NCBI RefSeq assembly: GCF_003852895.1
Contig: NZ_QUSW01000001.1
Location: 1,178,001 to 1,242,000, forward strand
From: Rhizobacter terrae
Lineage (GTDB): Bacteria > Pseudomonadota > Gammaproteobacteria > Burkholderiales > Burkholderiaceae_C
Length of the DNA stretch: 64,000 nt
Direction: 5' to 3'
Below, in pieces: positions 1-9,446 of this stretch. The notes beneath the pieces were generated by a model. That model was not told the DNA's origin, ran no database searches, and was given only the letters and a program-made list of their open reading frames with translations. The position numbers were made by a program, and so were the translations under genes. Within the stretch, counting starts at the first letter, position 1, and each line of letters begins with the position of its first letter.

Positions 1-1
1 C

Positions 2-700
2 ACGGCCCTGTGGCTGCTGCATGCGCTGTCGCGCTACGTGCCGCACTTCATCGCGCTGTCGGCCTCGTCACCCTTCGTGCAAGGGCAGGACACCGGCTTC
101 GACTCGGCACGCCTGAACTCCGTGTTCGCCTTCCCGCTGTCGGGCCGCGCACCGTTCGCACTGACATGGGACGAGTTCGGCCGCTACTTCGACAAGATGA
201 CCAGCACCGGCGTCGTGCAGTCGATGAAGGACTTCTACTGGGACATCCGCCCCAAGCCCGAGTTCGGCACCATCGAGCTGCGCGTGTGCGACACGCCGCT
301 CACCGTCGCCAAGGCCGCGGCCCTGGCCTGCTACCTGCAGTGCCTGTGCCGCTACCTGCGCGAGGAGAAACCCTTCCAGCCCGAGGAAGACGACTACCTC
401 GTCTACACCTTCAACCGCTTCCAGGCCTGCCGCTTCGGGCTGGACGGCGAGATCGTGGACCCCAAGACCAAGGAACGCCACAAGCTGCGCGACGACATCC
501 TGCGCACGCTGGCGCGCATCGACGAACATGCGCTGGACCTGCGCGCGCTGGACGCGAGCAACCTTCTGCGCGACAGCCTCTTCGCAGGCAACGACGCCCA
601 CGCCCTGCGCGAGCAGCGCCGCCAGGGCCTGCCCTTGCCGGCCGTGGTGGAATGGGCGACCGAACGCTGGATGAATGAAGCGAGGAAGGACGAGACATGA
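2..700 (+). CDS. Carboxylate-amine ligase, YbdK/GCS2 family (C-terminal part)
   Basis: The reading frame is open from the first bases of the window, so the N-terminus lies outside it. About 232 residues remain. The visible part matches the C-terminal half of the GCS2-type glutamate-cysteine ligase-like family (YbdK), ATP-dependent enzymes that join a carboxylate such as glutamate to an amine. Family-like landmarks are the stretch around [20 protein letters not shown] (near position 233-292) and a closing [10 protein letters not shown] segment. The stop codon overlaps the next ATG (ATGA at 697-700), so it is translationally coupled to the reductase gene downstream. The true substrate cannot be read from sequence; the neighbouring amine-oxidase-like gene makes a gamma-glutamyl-amine substrate conceivable (inference). 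Confidence 0.82.
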   Translation, partial: TALWLLHALSRYVPHFIALSASSPFVQGQDTGFDSARLNSVFAFPLSGRAPFALTWDEFGRYFDKMTSTGVVQSMKDFYWDIRPKPEFGTIELRVCDTPLTVAKAAALACYLQCLCRYLREEKPFQPEEDDYLVYTFNRFQACRFGLDGEIVDPKTKERHKLRDDILRTLARIDEHALDLRALDASNLLRDSLFAGNDAHALREQRRQGLPLPAVVEWATERWMNEARKDET

Positions 701-1695
701 AGGTTTGCATCGTCGGGGCAGGCGCCATTGGCGGGCTGTTCGCGGGGTGGATGGGCTCGCGGCTGCCGGCCGGTGAGGTGACGCTGAGCGCCCTGGCCCG
801 CGGAGAAACGCTGGCCGCATTGAAGCGCGAGGGCCTCACGCTGGACACCGGCAGCGAGACCGTGCGCGTGCCGGTCAAGGCCGCCGCCGATGCCGCCGAA
901 CTCGGCCCGCAGGATTTGGTGGTCGTGGCCGTCAAGGGCCCCGCCCTGGCCGCGGTGGCGCCCGCCGTGCAGAAGATGCTGCATGCCGACACCATCGTGC
1001 TGGTGGCCATGAACGGCGTGCCCTGGTGGTTCTTCGATGGCCTCGGCGGCGAACTCGACAGCCTGCACCTGGCGTCGGTAGACCCCGGCGATGCGGTGCG
1101 CCAGCACATCCCGCTCCAGCACGTGGTCGGCTGCGTCGTGCATCTGAGCGCTGCCACACCTGCGCCCGGGCGCGTGAAGCACGTGATGGGCAACGGACTC
1201 ATCATCGGCGAGCCGGCAGGCGGCGTCTCGCAGCGCGTGACCCGGCTGGCCGACGTGCTCAACCGCGCGGGATTCGCCACCACGGCCAGCGACCGCATCC
1301 AGCGCGACATCTGGTTCAAGCTGTGGGGCAACATGACCATGAACCCCATCTCTGCACTGACGGGCGCCACCGCCGACCGCGTGCTCGACGACCCGCTGGT
1401 GCGCGACTACTGCCGCGCGGTGATGGTGGAAGCCAAGGAGATCGGCGCGCGCATCGGCCTGCCCATCGACCAGACGCCCGAGCAGCGGCATGAAGTGACG
1501 CGCAAGCTCGGCGCGTTCAAGACCTCGATGCTGCAGGACGTGGAAGGCGGCCGGCCGCTGGAGATCGACGCGCTGGTGGGCTCGGTGCGCGAGATCGGGC
1601 AGCAGCTGAAGCTCAGCACGCCACACCTGGACTCGCTGCTGGGCATGATCCGGCTCATGGCGCAAGTGAAGGGATTGGCGCCTCAACCCCGATGA
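697..1695 (+). CDS. 2-dehydropantoate 2-reductase-like (ApbA/PanE family)
   Basis: The 332-residue product begins with an NADP-binding Rossmann motif, GAGAIGG at residues 7-13. It carries the family's C-terminal helical domain with a WFKLWGN segment around residues 206-212, where the conserved lysine and asparagine of ketopantoate reductases sit. PanE reduces ketopantoate to pantoate in coenzyme A synthesis in the cytosol; many paralogues in this family act on other 2-oxo acids. The start overlaps the upstream stop by ATGA and its own stop overlaps the next start the same way, so three genes are coupled. Grouping with an amine ligase and an amine oxidase rather than panB/panC suggests a paralogue rather than the true pantothenate enzyme (inference). 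Confidence 0.85.
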   Translation: MKVCIVGAGAIGGLFAGWMGSRLPAGEVTLSALARGETLAALKREGLTLDTGSETVRVPVKAAADAAELGPQDLVVVAVKGPALAAVAPAVQKMLHADTIVLVAMNGVPWWFFDGLGGELDSLHLASVDPGDAVRQHIPLQHVVGCVVHLSAATPAPGRVKHVMGNGLIIGEPAGGVSQRVTRLADVLNRAGFATTASDRIQRDIWFKLWGNMTMNPISALTGATADRVLDDPLVRDYCRAVMVEAKEIGARIGLPIDQTPEQRHEVTRKLGAFKTSMLQDVEGGRPLEIDALVGSVREIGQQLKLSTPHLDSLLGMIRLMAQVKGLAPQPR

Positions 1696-2966
1696 GCCTG
1701 CGCAACTACTACGACGAGACCATCGGCCAGCGCCCCGTGCGCCCTGAACTGCAGGGCGTGGTCGAGGCCGATGTCTGCATCGTCGGCGCAGGCTTCGCGG
1801 GCATGGCCACCGCACTGGGCCTGCTGGAACGCGGCACGAAGAACGTCGTCGTGCTCGATGCCGAACGCGTGGGCTTCGGCGCCTCCGGGCGCAACGGCGG
1901 CTTCGTGTTCGGCGGCTACAGCCTGGACTGCGCCGACCTGCTCGATCACCTGGGCGAGGCGCGCGCCCGCCACATCTACGGCCTCACGCGCCAGGCGGTG
2001 GACCTCATCCGCAAACGCATCGTGCGCCACGCCATCGAGTGCGAAGCCGAGGAAGGCGGCGCGCTGCTGGCCAACTGGTTCGACGACGAATCCATCCTGC
2101 GACGCCAGCAAGGCCTGATGCACGACCGCTTCGGCGTCGATTGGCAGTTCATCGACCAGGACACGCTGCGTGGGCAATGGGTGCGCTCCGTGCGCTACAC
2201 CGCCGGGCTGGTGGAGCCCGATGCCTTCCACTTCCATCCGCTCAAGTACGCCCTGGGCGAGGCCGCGGCCATCGAGTCGCTGGGCGGGCGCATCTTCGAG
2301 CGCTCGCGCGTCACGGCCATGGACGTGCGCAGCGCCTCCACCACCGTCAAGGCGCCGCAGGGCGAGGTGGTCGCCAAGCACGTGGTCATTGCCGGCGGCG
2401 GCTACCTCTCCAAGCTGATTCCAAAGCTCGAACGCGCCATCCTGCCCATCGCCACCTACGTGATGACCACCGAGCCGCTGGGTGCCGAAGCCGAACGGCT
2501 CATCCCCTGCCGCGCCGCCATCTACGACACGCGCTTCGCCTTCGACTACTACCGGCGACTGAACGACAGCCGCATCCTCTGGGGTGGCCGCATCTCCATC
2601 CGCGACCGTTCGCCCGATGACATCGCCGCCTTCCTCAAGCAGGACATGCTCAAGGTCTTCCCGAGCCTCAAGGACGCGAAGGTCGACCACGCCTGGGGCG
2701 GCATGATGAGCTACGCCCGCCACAAGATGCCGCAGATCGGCCGGCTGCCCAACGGCATCTGGTACGGCCTGGGCTTCGGCGGCCACGGCGTGGCGCCCAC
2801 CACCGCGGCGGGCGAGCTGATCGCCAGGGCCATCGCCGAGAACGAGCCCATCCCCGAGGATTTCAAGCGCTACGGCCTGCCGCCCACCTACCGCCCCTTC
2901 GGCCTGCTGGCCGCGCAGGCGACGTATTCCTGGTTCGAACTCAAGGATGCGTGGCGGGACCGATAA
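1692..2966 (+). CDS. FAD-dependent amine oxidoreductase, DAO family (PuuB-like)
   Basis: The 424-residue protein has an N-terminal FAD-binding GAGFAGM motif at residues 32-38, then the GASGRNGGF segment typical of the D-amino-acid oxidase/glycine oxidase superfamily, and a C-terminal [12 protein letters not shown] flavin-contact segment. Closest resemblance is to the gamma-glutamylputrescine oxidase (PuuB) type, which oxidises an amine to aldehyde, ammonia and hydrogen peroxide. The start codon overlaps the previous stop (ATGA at 1692-1695). The order ligase - reductase - amine oxidase could form a gamma-glutamylated amine route, but the other puu genes are not present here, so substrate is unknown. 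Confidence 0.82.
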   Translation: MSLRNYYDETIGQRPVRPELQGVVEADVCIVGAGFAGMATALGLLERGTKNVVVLDAERVGFGASGRNGGFVFGGYSLDCADLLDHLGEARARHIYGLTRQAVDLIRKRIVRHAIECEAEEGGALLANWFDDESILRRQQGLMHDRFGVDWQFIDQDTLRGQWVRSVRYTAGLVEPDAFHFHPLKYALGEAAAIESLGGRIFERSRVTAMDVRSASTTVKAPQGEVVAKHVVIAGGGYLSKLIPKLERAILPIATYVMTTEPLGAEAERLIPCRAAIYDTRFAFDYYRRLNDSRILWGGRISIRDRSPDDIAAFLKQDMLKVFPSLKDAKVDHAWGGMMSYARHKMPQIGRLPNGIWYGLGFGGHGVAPTTAAGELIARAIAENEPIPEDFKRYGLPPTYRPFGLLAAQATYSWFELKDAWRDR

Positions 2967-2974
2967 TCGGCCCC

Positions 2975-3826
2975 ATGCGACTCCACTTCACGAAGATGCA
3001 CGGCGCGGGCAACGACTTCGTCGTGCTGGACGCCACCCGGGCGCCCGTCGAGCTCACGCCTGAGCAGTACCGCCGGCTGGGCGACCGCCGCTTCGGCATC
3101 GGGGCCGACCAGATCCTCATCGTGGAGAAGACCGACACCCCCGGGGTGGACTTCCGCTACCGCATCTTCAACAACACCGGCGACGAGGTGGAGCACTGCG
3201 GCAACGGCGCGCGCTGCTTCGTGCGCTACGTGCGCAGCCACGGCCTGACCGACAAGGACCAGATCCGCGTCGAGACCATGAACAACGTGCTGGAGCTGAA
3301 GCTTCAGCCCGACGGCCGCGTGACGGTGGACATGAACACGCCCATCTTCTCGCACGAGAAGATTCCGTTCGACGGCGCCGGCCTCACGCCCAGGCGGATG
3401 GGCGACTTCGAGCAGTGGCCCGTCTCGCTCGGCGACTACGACGTGGACCTGGCCGTGGTCTCCATGGGCAACCCGCACGCGGTGCAGGTGGTGGTCGACG
3501 TGGATTCCGGCGTGGTCGCCTCGCAAGGTCCGATGATCGAGGCGCACTCGCGCTTCCCGCGCAAGGTGAACGCCGGCTTCATGCAGGTCCTGAGCCGCAC
3601 GCACATCAAGCTGCGCGTGCACGAGCGCGGCGCCGGCGAGACGCTGGCTTGCGGCACGGGTGCCTGTGCGGCGGTGGTCGCGGGCATCCGCCTGGGCCTG
3701 CTGGACTCGCGCGTGGACGTGGACACCCGAGGCGGCCGCCTCACCATCGAATGGCAAGGCGGCGACAGCCACGTGCTGATGACCGGCCCGGCTCAAACCG
3801 TATTTGAAGGAGACATCGAACTGTGA
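2975..3826 (+). CDS. dapF: Diaminopimelate epimerase
   Basis: DapF converts LL- to meso-diaminopimelate for lysine and peptidoglycan synthesis in the cytosol. The product is 283 residues with the standard N-terminus [14 protein letters not shown]. The two catalytic cysteines are visible: Cys75 in EHCGNGARC and Cys226 in [10 protein letters not shown]. The start at 2975 is chosen because it gives the conserved N-terminus; an in-frame upstream codon at 2951 would overlap the preceding gene and add eight unconserved residues. The gene is followed without a gap by the DUF484 gene, whose GTG start overlaps the last codons, an arrangement common in beta- and gammaproteobacteria. Confidence 0.97.
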   Translation: MRLHFTKMHGAGNDFVVLDATRAPVELTPEQYRRLGDRRFGIGADQILIVEKTDTPGVDFRYRIFNNTGDEVEHCGNGARCFVRYVRSHGLTDKDQIRVETMNNVLELKLQPDGRVTVDMNTPIFSHEKIPFDGAGLTPRRMGDFEQWPVSLGDYDVDLAVVSMGNPHAVQVVVDVDSGVVASQGPMIEAHSRFPRKVNAGFMQVLSRTHIKLRVHERGAGETLACGTGACAAVVAGIRLGLLDSRVDVDTRGGRLTIEWQGGDSHVLMTGPAQTVFEGDIEL

Positions 3827-4509
3827 GCACGGCTGGCATTCAAGGCATCACCGAAAACGACATCGCCAACTACCTGGCGAACACTCCCGGCTTCTTCGAG
3901 CGTCATGCCGAATTGCTCGCGAGCATCCAGCTCACCAGCCCGCACGGCCAGCGCGCCGTGTCGCTGCAGGAGCGCCAGATGGAAATGCTGCGCGACAAGA
4001 TCAAGGGCATGGAAATGAAGGTGATGGAGATGATCCGCCACGGCCAGGAGAACGTGGCCATCGCCGATCGCCTGCACCGCTTCACCCGCGCCATCATGCT
4101 CACCGCCAACGCGGCCGACCTGCCGCAAGTGCTGGTCACCGAGCTGATGCACCAGTTCATGATCCCGCAGGCGGGCATCCGCGTGTGGGGCGCAGCGCCC
4201 GCCTTCTCGGCGCTGGGGTTTGCCAAGCCGGTGAGCGACGACCTCAAGAGCTTCGCCACCAGCCTGATGGCGCCCTACTGCGGCCCCAACACCGGCTTCG
4301 AGGCGGCGCAGTGGATGGAAGACGGCAAGGCGATGACCTCCATCGCGCTCATCCCCCTGCGGCACGGCGTGACGCCCACCGCCTTCGGCATGGTGGTGCT
4401 GGGCTCGCCCGACCCCACGCGCTATGCGGCCGACATGGGCACCGAGTTCCTGATGCGCATCGGCGAGATCGCCAGCGCCGGCCTGTCGAGGCTGCAAGCG
4501 GCAGGTTGA
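3823..4509 (+). CDS. DUF484 family protein
   Basis: The 228-residue protein starts at GTG 3823, overlapping the dapF stop. The N-terminal part holds the typical DUF484 segment ([20 protein letters not shown], residues 7-26), followed by a predicted coiled region rich in Met, Lys and Glu (about residues 45-70) and a GAF-like C-terminal half. The family is found almost always between dapF and xerC; its biochemical role is not established. Operon membership with xerC, which starts five bases after its stop, is supported by spacing. No catalytic residues can be named. Confidence 0.92.
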   Translation: MSTAGIQGITENDIANYLANTPGFFERHAELLASIQLTSPHGQRAVSLQERQMEMLRDKIKGMEMKVMEMIRHGQENVAIADRLHRFTRAIMLTANAADLPQVLVTELMHQFMIPQAGIRVWGAAPAFSALGFAKPVSDDLKSFATSLMAPYCGPNTGFEAAQWMEDGKAMTSIALIPLRHGVTPTAFGMVVLGSPDPTRYAADMGTEFLMRIGEIASAGLSRLQAAG

Positions 4510-4513
4510 AGCC

Positions 4514-5452
4514 ATGAGCGATGCGGCGCCGGTCGAGCTGAGCGAAGACATCCGGCGGCATCTCACGCACCTGAAGGTCGAGCGACGCCTGGCCGCGCGC
4601 ACGCTGACCTTGTACGAGGAAGCCTTCGTGCGCCTGCAGCAGCGGGCGGGCGAGGCCAAGGTCGAATTGCGACGCGTGCAGGTGCATCACATCCGCCGCT
4701 GGGCGGGGCAGATGCATGCCGGTGGCTTGGCGCCGCGCAGCATCGCGCTGGTGCTCTCGGCCTGGCGCGGGTTCTACCGCTGGCTGGGGCGCGAGTCACT
4801 GGTCGGCGCGAACCCGGTGGAAGGCGTGCGGGCCCCCAAGATGGCCAAGCCGCTGCCCAAGGCCCTGCCGGTGGACCATGCAGTGGCGCTGGCCGAGATT
4901 GACGACGACACCACCTCGCCCGTGCTGATGGCGCGCGACCGCTGCATGGTGGAGCTGCTGTACGGCTGCGGTCTGCGCGTGGGCGAACTGGAAGGGCTCG
5001 ATGTCCAGGCCTCTGATCACGCGGCTGGATGGATCGACATCGCCGATGCCACCGCCCATGTGCTGGGCAAGGGCAGCAAGCGGCGCAGCCTGCCGGTGGG
5101 CAAGCCGGCCATCGAAGCGCTGCAGGCCTGGCTGGCGGTGCGCGACCAGATGGCGTCGGCCGGCGAGCACGCCTTGCTGGTGAGCCAGCGCGGCAGCCGG
5201 CTGACGGCCAGCCAGATCCGCTCGCGCCTGAAACGCCGCGCCCTGGTTGCAGGCTTGCCCACGCACGTGCACCCGCACATGCTGCGGCATTCGTTCGCGT
5301 CCCACCTCTTGCAGTCCAGCGGCGATCTGCGTGGCGTGCAGGAACTGCTGGGGCACGCGAACATCACGACCACGCAGGTCTACACGAAGCTGGATTTCGG
5401 GCACCTGGCGAAGGTGTATGACGCGGCGCATCCGCGGGCGAAGAAGCGATAG
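4514..5452 (+). CDS. xerC: Tyrosine recombinase XerC
   Basis: XerC works with XerD at the dif site to resolve chromosome dimers. The 312-residue protein has an N-terminal SAM-like core-binding domain (about residues 9-105) and a C-terminal catalytic domain. The active-site set is complete: Arg155 (GCGLRVGELEG), His255 and Arg258 (HMLRHSF), His281 (LLGHANI) and nucleophile Tyr290 (VYTKLDF). The gene follows DUF484 by four bases, the classical dapF-DUF484-xerC order, which is why XerC is preferred over a phage integrase. Confidence 0.95.
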   Translation: MSDAAPVELSEDIRRHLTHLKVERRLAARTLTLYEEAFVRLQQRAGEAKVELRRVQVHHIRRWAGQMHAGGLAPRSIALVLSAWRGFYRWLGRESLVGANPVEGVRAPKMAKPLPKALPVDHAVALAEIDDDTTSPVLMARDRCMVELLYGCGLRVGELEGLDVQASDHAAGWIDIADATAHVLGKGSKRRSLPVGKPAIEALQAWLAVRDQMASAGEHALLVSQRGSRLTASQIRSRLKRRALVAGLPTHVHPHMLRHSFASHLLQSSGDLRGVQELLGHANITTTQVYTKLDFGHLAKVYDAAHPRAKKR

Positions 5453-5474
5453 AAGCCAGGGAGGGCTGAAGCCC

Positions 5475-5798
5475 ATGTCGATCGAATTCGAGTACGACTG
5501 GTCCGAGCATGATGACGGCACGATCAGCCTTGTCTTCTCACCGCCTGACCTGCAGGCCTTCAAGGACGCCGGGCTTGAAGGCAGCGGGCACGACTGGGAA
5601 GACTTGCTCGAAGCCGTGCTTCCCCGTCTCGCACCAGACACTCTCGTGGGAACCACCTTCGACTGTGAAGCCGACCTGTTCGCGGCGGTGAATCGCAACC
5701 CGTTTGCGCTGCAGGAAATGGCCTCCGTGGTGGAGTCGTTGGTCGAGGATGAGGCCGCATTGCGCAGCTTGCTGCGGCATGCTGGCCTCGTGCGCTAG
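5475..5798 (+). CDS. Small protein resembling Imm51-family immunity proteins
   Basis: The product is 107 residues, starting at ATG 5475, 22 bases after the xerC stop. It is acidic, with no signal peptide or membrane segment. The spacing of its conserved-looking residues (Gly..Gly-x-x-Trp-Glu near residues 35-41, then Asp-x-Glu-Ala-x-x-Phe-x-Ala near residues 62-71 and an Ala-Leu segment) resembles, from memory, the polymorphic-toxin immunity family Imm51. Such proteins neutralise a cognate toxin by binding it. No toxin gene is next to it, so it would be an orphan immunity gene. The match is by eye and could be wrong; a plain hypothetical protein is the alternative. Confidence 0.62.
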   Translation: MSIEFEYDWSEHDDGTISLVFSPPDLQAFKDAGLEGSGHDWEDLLEAVLPRLAPDTLVGTTFDCEADLFAAVNRNPFALQEMASVVESLVEDEAALRSLLRHAGLVR

Positions 5799-5813
5799 GA
5801 CAAGACGTCCTCC

Positions 5814-7604
5814 ATGAGTTCACCGGCAACGTCAGCGTGGCGCCTGCCCACGCGCAGCCAAGCCGTCTCGATCTGGTTGCGTTCACGAGGGCTGATGCTG
5901 GTCCGCGCGTGGCACGACTGGGTGCAAGCCCCTGTCAGGCGGTGGCCTGCACCAGGCGACGACCTCGAACTGCCGGTCGTCTCCGAATGGCGCAGCGCAC
6001 TGTGGGACACACAGGCGCCGGCATCCGAATGGTCCCTGGTGGCGGGCAAGGTGCAAAACCTGCGCATCGCCGCACAGGCGCTGAACGGCGCGGCCGTGCC
6101 CGCAGGAGAAACCTTCAGCTTCTGGAAGCAGGTCGGCCGAGTGCGCCGGGGACGTGGCTTCGCCGTCGGGCGCGAGGTGCGCGCAGGCTGCGTGATTCCC
6201 ACCTTGGGCGGTGGCCTGTGCCAGCTCTCGAACGCCCTGGCCACCTGTGCAGTGCAGGCCGGATTCACGCTGGTCGAACGCCATGGCCACAGCGCAGTGC
6301 TGGACTCGAGCCGCCCCGAACTCGTGGACGCGACGCTGTTCTGGAACTATGTGGACCTGCGCATCCGCAGCGATCAGCACTGGCAGATCGAGGCGATGCT
6401 GACGGACACGGAATTGATCGTCCGGCTGCGCGGCACAGCCGCCCAGCGCAAGAGCACGATCATCCCGGTCGCGCCTCGATCGCCCGACGGTGAGCCCTTG
6501 CGTGGATGCCTGAGTTGCGATGAGCGGGCGTGCTTCAGGCACCGGCCGCCGGAGCAGCAACTGACGCGGGGAACCACGGCGCTGTTGCTGGACACGTGGA
6601 CCCCGGAATTCGAGCGCCATCTGCACGAGCACGCGATGCAAGCCGATGCATTGGTGCCGAGGGCGCAGCGCTTCAAAGGCCTGCCGGTCCCGGGGCGTGC
6701 GTCGTGGCATTTCCCGTCGCCGTACCACGTTGCCTGGTGGACCTTCCTGCTTCGCGCCATCCACTCGCGCCTTGCCGGTCGCGACGGCGGGAAGCGGCAG
6801 GCCACGGTGATGAACGAGCAACGAAGGCTGGCCGCGGCCTATGCCCGGCGACTGCGGCCGCAACACACCCACGTGATCGTCGACCAGGCCTTGCTGCCGC
6901 ACCTTGCCATGGCGGGCGTCTTGCAAGGCCGGAAGGTGACCGTGCTCGCCCATAGCCTGCCGATGCACGAGATCGAACGCCGCCTGGACGAAGCGAGCCT
7001 GCGTTGGCCGGATGAGCCGAGCCTGAAAGACTTTCGTGCCGATCCGGTGCTAGCGCGCGAGGAGGAACTCGCGCTGCGGCGTGCGCATGAGATTGTGTGT
7101 TCGCACCGGGAGCTGGCGGCATGCCTGAGACGCGATGGCATCCATCAGGTACAGCTCATCGATTGGGCCATGCCCGATGCTGCGCCGCCGGCATGGGCCC
7201 GTGCAGCGAAGGAGCGTCCGGCCATCGTGTTTCCGTGCAGCGCGCTGGCTCGCAAAGGCCAGCGTGAACTGGCGCAGGCACTGCGCGGAATCGATGCGGA
7301 CCTGCTGGTCCTCGGAACGCCATCGGCCCGGCCTGACGCCTGGCCGGGCCTGCACGTCACCCACGCCAGCCATGCCACCGGCTGGCTGGCGCGAGCGGAT
7401 GTGGTGGTGATGCCGGCCCACATCGAGCATTCGCCCCGCGCCGCACTGCGCGCCATCGCGGCTGGCGTGCCGGTTATCGCCACGGCAGCCTGCGGTCTGG
7501 AAAGCATGCCCGGTGTGCAGACCGTGCCCGCAGGCGATGCCGATGCATTGCGCGCGGCGATCATCGACGCGCTGCATGGCTGGCCGGCCCGCCTGCAGGC
7601 CTAA
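5814..7604 (+). CDS. VanW domain protein fused to a glycosyltransferase-like domain
   Basis: The 596-residue protein has two parts. Residues about 50-215 match the VanW family (segments KVQNLRIAAQALNGAAVP, ETFSFWKQVGR, GGGLCQLSNA), a family first seen in vancomycin-resistance clusters with unproven function. Residues about 280-596 look like a GT-B glycosyltransferase C-terminal half: an IVFPCSALARKGQREL segment, a TGWLARADVVVMPAHIEHSP segment and an RAAL-x-AIAAGVPVI segment, as in GT4-type enzymes that bind a nucleotide sugar. There is no signal peptide. Cell-envelope or polysaccharide work is inferred only. The start at 5814 is the first ATG after the upstream gene. Confidence 0.72.
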   Translation: MSSPATSAWRLPTRSQAVSIWLRSRGLMLVRAWHDWVQAPVRRWPAPGDDLELPVVSEWRSALWDTQAPASEWSLVAGKVQNLRIAAQALNGAAVPAGETFSFWKQVGRVRRGRGFAVGREVRAGCVIPTLGGGLCQLSNALATCAVQAGFTLVERHGHSAVLDSSRPELVDATLFWNYVDLRIRSDQHWQIEAMLTDTELIVRLRGTAAQRKSTIIPVAPRSPDGEPLRGCLSCDERACFRHRPPEQQLTRGTTALLLDTWTPEFERHLHEHAMQADALVPRAQRFKGLPVPGRASWHFPSPYHVAWWTFLLRAIHSRLAGRDGGKRQATVMNEQRRLAAAYARRLRPQHTHVIVDQALLPHLAMAGVLQGRKVTVLAHSLPMHEIERRLDEASLRWPDEPSLKDFRADPVLAREEELALRRAHEIVCSHRELAACLRRDGIHQVQLIDWAMPDAAPPAWARAAKERPAIVFPCSALARKGQRELAQALRGIDADLLVLGTPSARPDAWPGLHVTHASHATGWLARADVVVMPAHIEHSPRAALRAIAAGVPVIATAACGLESMPGVQTVPAGDADALRAAIIDALHGWPARLQA

Positions 7605-7619
7605 GAGACAATCCCACCC

Positions 7620-8801
7620 ATGAAAGTCATCAAGCTCCGCGACGGCAAGGAGCGTTCGCTCTTGCGCCGTCACCCCTGGGTGTTCCAGGGCAGCATCCAC
7701 TCCGGCAAGGCCGACAGCGGCGAGACCGTGAAGGTCGTTTCGCACGACGACAAGTTCCTCGCCTGGGCCTCGTTCAGCCCGACCTCGATGATCCGCGTGC
7801 GGGCCTGGAGCTTCGATGAAGCGGAGCGCATCGATGCCGGCTTCTTCGAGCGGCGCATCACGCAGGCGCTGGCCATCCGCAAGCGGCTACCGATCGCCAG
7901 CGATGGCGTGCGGCTCATCCACGGCGAGGCCGATGGCCTGCCTGGGCTCATCGTGGACCAGTATGCCGACGTGCTGAGCGCGCAGTTCCTCTCTGCCGGC
8001 ACGGAGCGCTGGAAGAACCAAATCGCCGACCTGCTGCTCAAGCACACTGGCCTCACGCGCATCTACGAGCGCAGCGACTCCGGCGTGCGCGGGCTCGAAG
8101 GCCTCGAACCCGTCACGGGCTGGCTGCGCGGCGACGGTGCGACCGAGGTCACCATCCGCGAGCATGAATGGAAGCTCACGCTGGACGTGGCCGAGGGCCA
8201 CAAGACCGGCTTCTATCTCGACCAGCGCGACAACCGCAAGCTGTTCGCCGACACGGTGAAGCACTTCGGCTACCAGCGTGTGCTCAACTGCTACTGCTAC
8301 ACCGGCGGCTTCAGCGTGGCGGCGCTCTCCGGTGGCGCATCGCAAGTGGTGAGCGTGGATTCATCGGCCCCGGCGCTGGCGCGTGCAAGCGCGCACGTGA
8401 CGCTCAACGGCTTCGATGCGTCACGCCACGAAGCGCGCGATGCCGACGTGAACCAGACCCTGCGCGACGCGGTGAAGGCCGGCCAGACCTTCGACGCCAT
8501 CGTGCTGGACCCGCCCAAGTTCGCGCCCACCGCGGCGCATGCCGAACGCGCGGCGCGGGCCTACAAGGACATCAACCGCCTGGCCTTCAAGCTGCTGGAG
8601 CCGGGGGGTGCGCTGTTCACCTTCTCGTGCTCGGGCGGCGTGGGCGCGGAGCTGTTCCACAAGATCGTGGCAGGTGCGGGGCTGGACGCAAACGTCGATG
8701 GGCTGATCTACGCCCGCGTGGGCGCGGCGCCGGACCATCCGATGACGGTGACCTTCCCCGAAGGCGAATACCTCAAGGGCCTGGTGATCATCAAGAAGTA
8801 G
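7620..8801 (+). CDS. 23S rRNA (cytosine-5) methyltransferase, RlmI family
   Basis: The 393-residue protein opens with a PUA RNA-binding domain (MKVIKLRDGKERSLLRRHPW, about residues 1-80), followed by an S-adenosylmethionine-dependent Rossmann methyltransferase domain. Motif-like segments are GFYLDQRDNR (around residue 200), LNCYCYTGGFSVAAL, the acidic VVSVDSSAPAL, AIVLDPPKF and FTFSCSGGV, the last carrying the cysteine expected for m5C chemistry. RlmI methylates C1962 of 23S rRNA. It converges with the Lrp-type regulator gene; their ends are 15 bases apart. Confidence 0.93.
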   Translation: MKVIKLRDGKERSLLRRHPWVFQGSIHSGKADSGETVKVVSHDDKFLAWASFSPTSMIRVRAWSFDEAERIDAGFFERRITQALAIRKRLPIASDGVRLIHGEADGLPGLIVDQYADVLSAQFLSAGTERWKNQIADLLLKHTGLTRIYERSDSGVRGLEGLEPVTGWLRGDGATEVTIREHEWKLTLDVAEGHKTGFYLDQRDNRKLFADTVKHFGYQRVLNCYCYTGGFSVAALSGGASQVVSVDSSAPALARASAHVTLNGFDASRHEARDADVNQTLRDAVKAGQTFDAIVLDPPKFAPTAAHAERAARAYKDINRLAFKLLEPGGALFTFSCSGGVGAELFHKIVAGAGLDANVDGLIYARVGAAPDHPMTVTFPEGEYLKGLVIIKK

Positions 8802-8816
8802 CGGGCTTCGCGAGGC

Positions 8817-9317
8817 TCAGCCCGGACGGGTTGGAGCCGGCAACGGCAGCTTCGTCTCGAACTTCGCGCGCCTCACGCTGAAGAAGCTCTTCACGTTGCG
8901 CACGTTCGCGTCCTGCGTGAAGAGGCGGTTCACGAGCGCGTCCCACGCCGGCATGTCGCTCACCTGCAGGATGAGGATGAAGTCCGGCCCCGGCGAGACG
9001 CGGTGGCACTGCTGCACCGCGGCCTCGGCCACGGCGCGTGCCTCGAAGGCCGCGAGATGTTCGGCGCCCTGGCGGTCCAGCGTCACCTCGGCGATGACCG
9101 TGAGGCTGGCGCCCAAGCGGTCGGGTGAAAGGATGGCCACGCGACGCTCGATCAAGCCGGAGTCCACCAGGCGCTTCACCCGGCGCAGGCAGGTGGCGGC
9201 CGAGGTGTGGACGGCGGCAGCCAGCTCCAGGTTGGACAGGGAGGCATCGGCTTGCAAGACCTCCAGGATCCGCAGGTCGATGGTGTCCAGATCGATTTTT
9301 TCAACCACTTCACTCAT
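8817..9317 (-). CDS. Lrp/AsnC family transcriptional regulator
   Basis: The product is 166 residues from ATG 9317. An N-terminal winged helix (DLRILEVLQADASLSNLELA, then TCLRRVKRLVDSGLI) is followed by the AsnC/RAM ligand-binding domain (VTLDRQGAEHLAAF to KSFFSVRRAKFE). Such proteins sense amino acids and form octamers on DNA. A GTG at 9338 could add seven residues, but that codon lies inside a strong inverted repeat (9317-9343), so the ATG is preferred. The gene is divergent from glmS and probably autoregulates; its other targets are unknown. Confidence 0.9.
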   Translation of the reverse strand: MSEVVEKIDLDTIDLRILEVLQADASLSNLELAAAVHTSAATCLRRVKRLVDSGLIERRVAILSPDRLGASLTVIAEVTLDRQGAEHLAAFEARAVAEAAVQQCHRVSPGPDFILILQVSDMPAWDALVNRLFTQDANVRNVKSFFSVRRAKFETKLPLPAPTRPG

Positions 9318-9367
9318 TGATGTGAATTTATCACTCACATCAATGGACTTGTGAATTTATTGATCAA
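9317..9367. promoter_or_regulatory. Probable operator region between lrp-type gene and glmS
   Basis: A perfect nine-base inverted repeat, TTGATGTGA (9317-9325) and TCACATCAA (9335-9343), has a nine-base spacer. The ten-base string GTGAATTTAT occurs twice (9322-9331 and 9351-9360), and the palindrome TTGATCAA lies at 9360-9367. The stretch is AT-rich compared with its surroundings and sits at the start codon of the Lrp/AsnC regulator, the expected place for autoregulation. Binding is inferred, not shown. Confidence 0.55.
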
Positions 9368-9446
9368 GTCAACGTCAATTTCGCACCCTTTCATCAATCG
9401 ACGCCACCCAGAATTCCCCCATCGAACATATCTCTGGAGCCCTCCC

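Noticed and set aside
8802-8824. Hairpin CGGGCT/AGCCCG between rRNA methyltransferase and Lrp-type genes as a terminator
   Set aside because: The stem is only six bases with an 11-base loop and no T-run on either strand.
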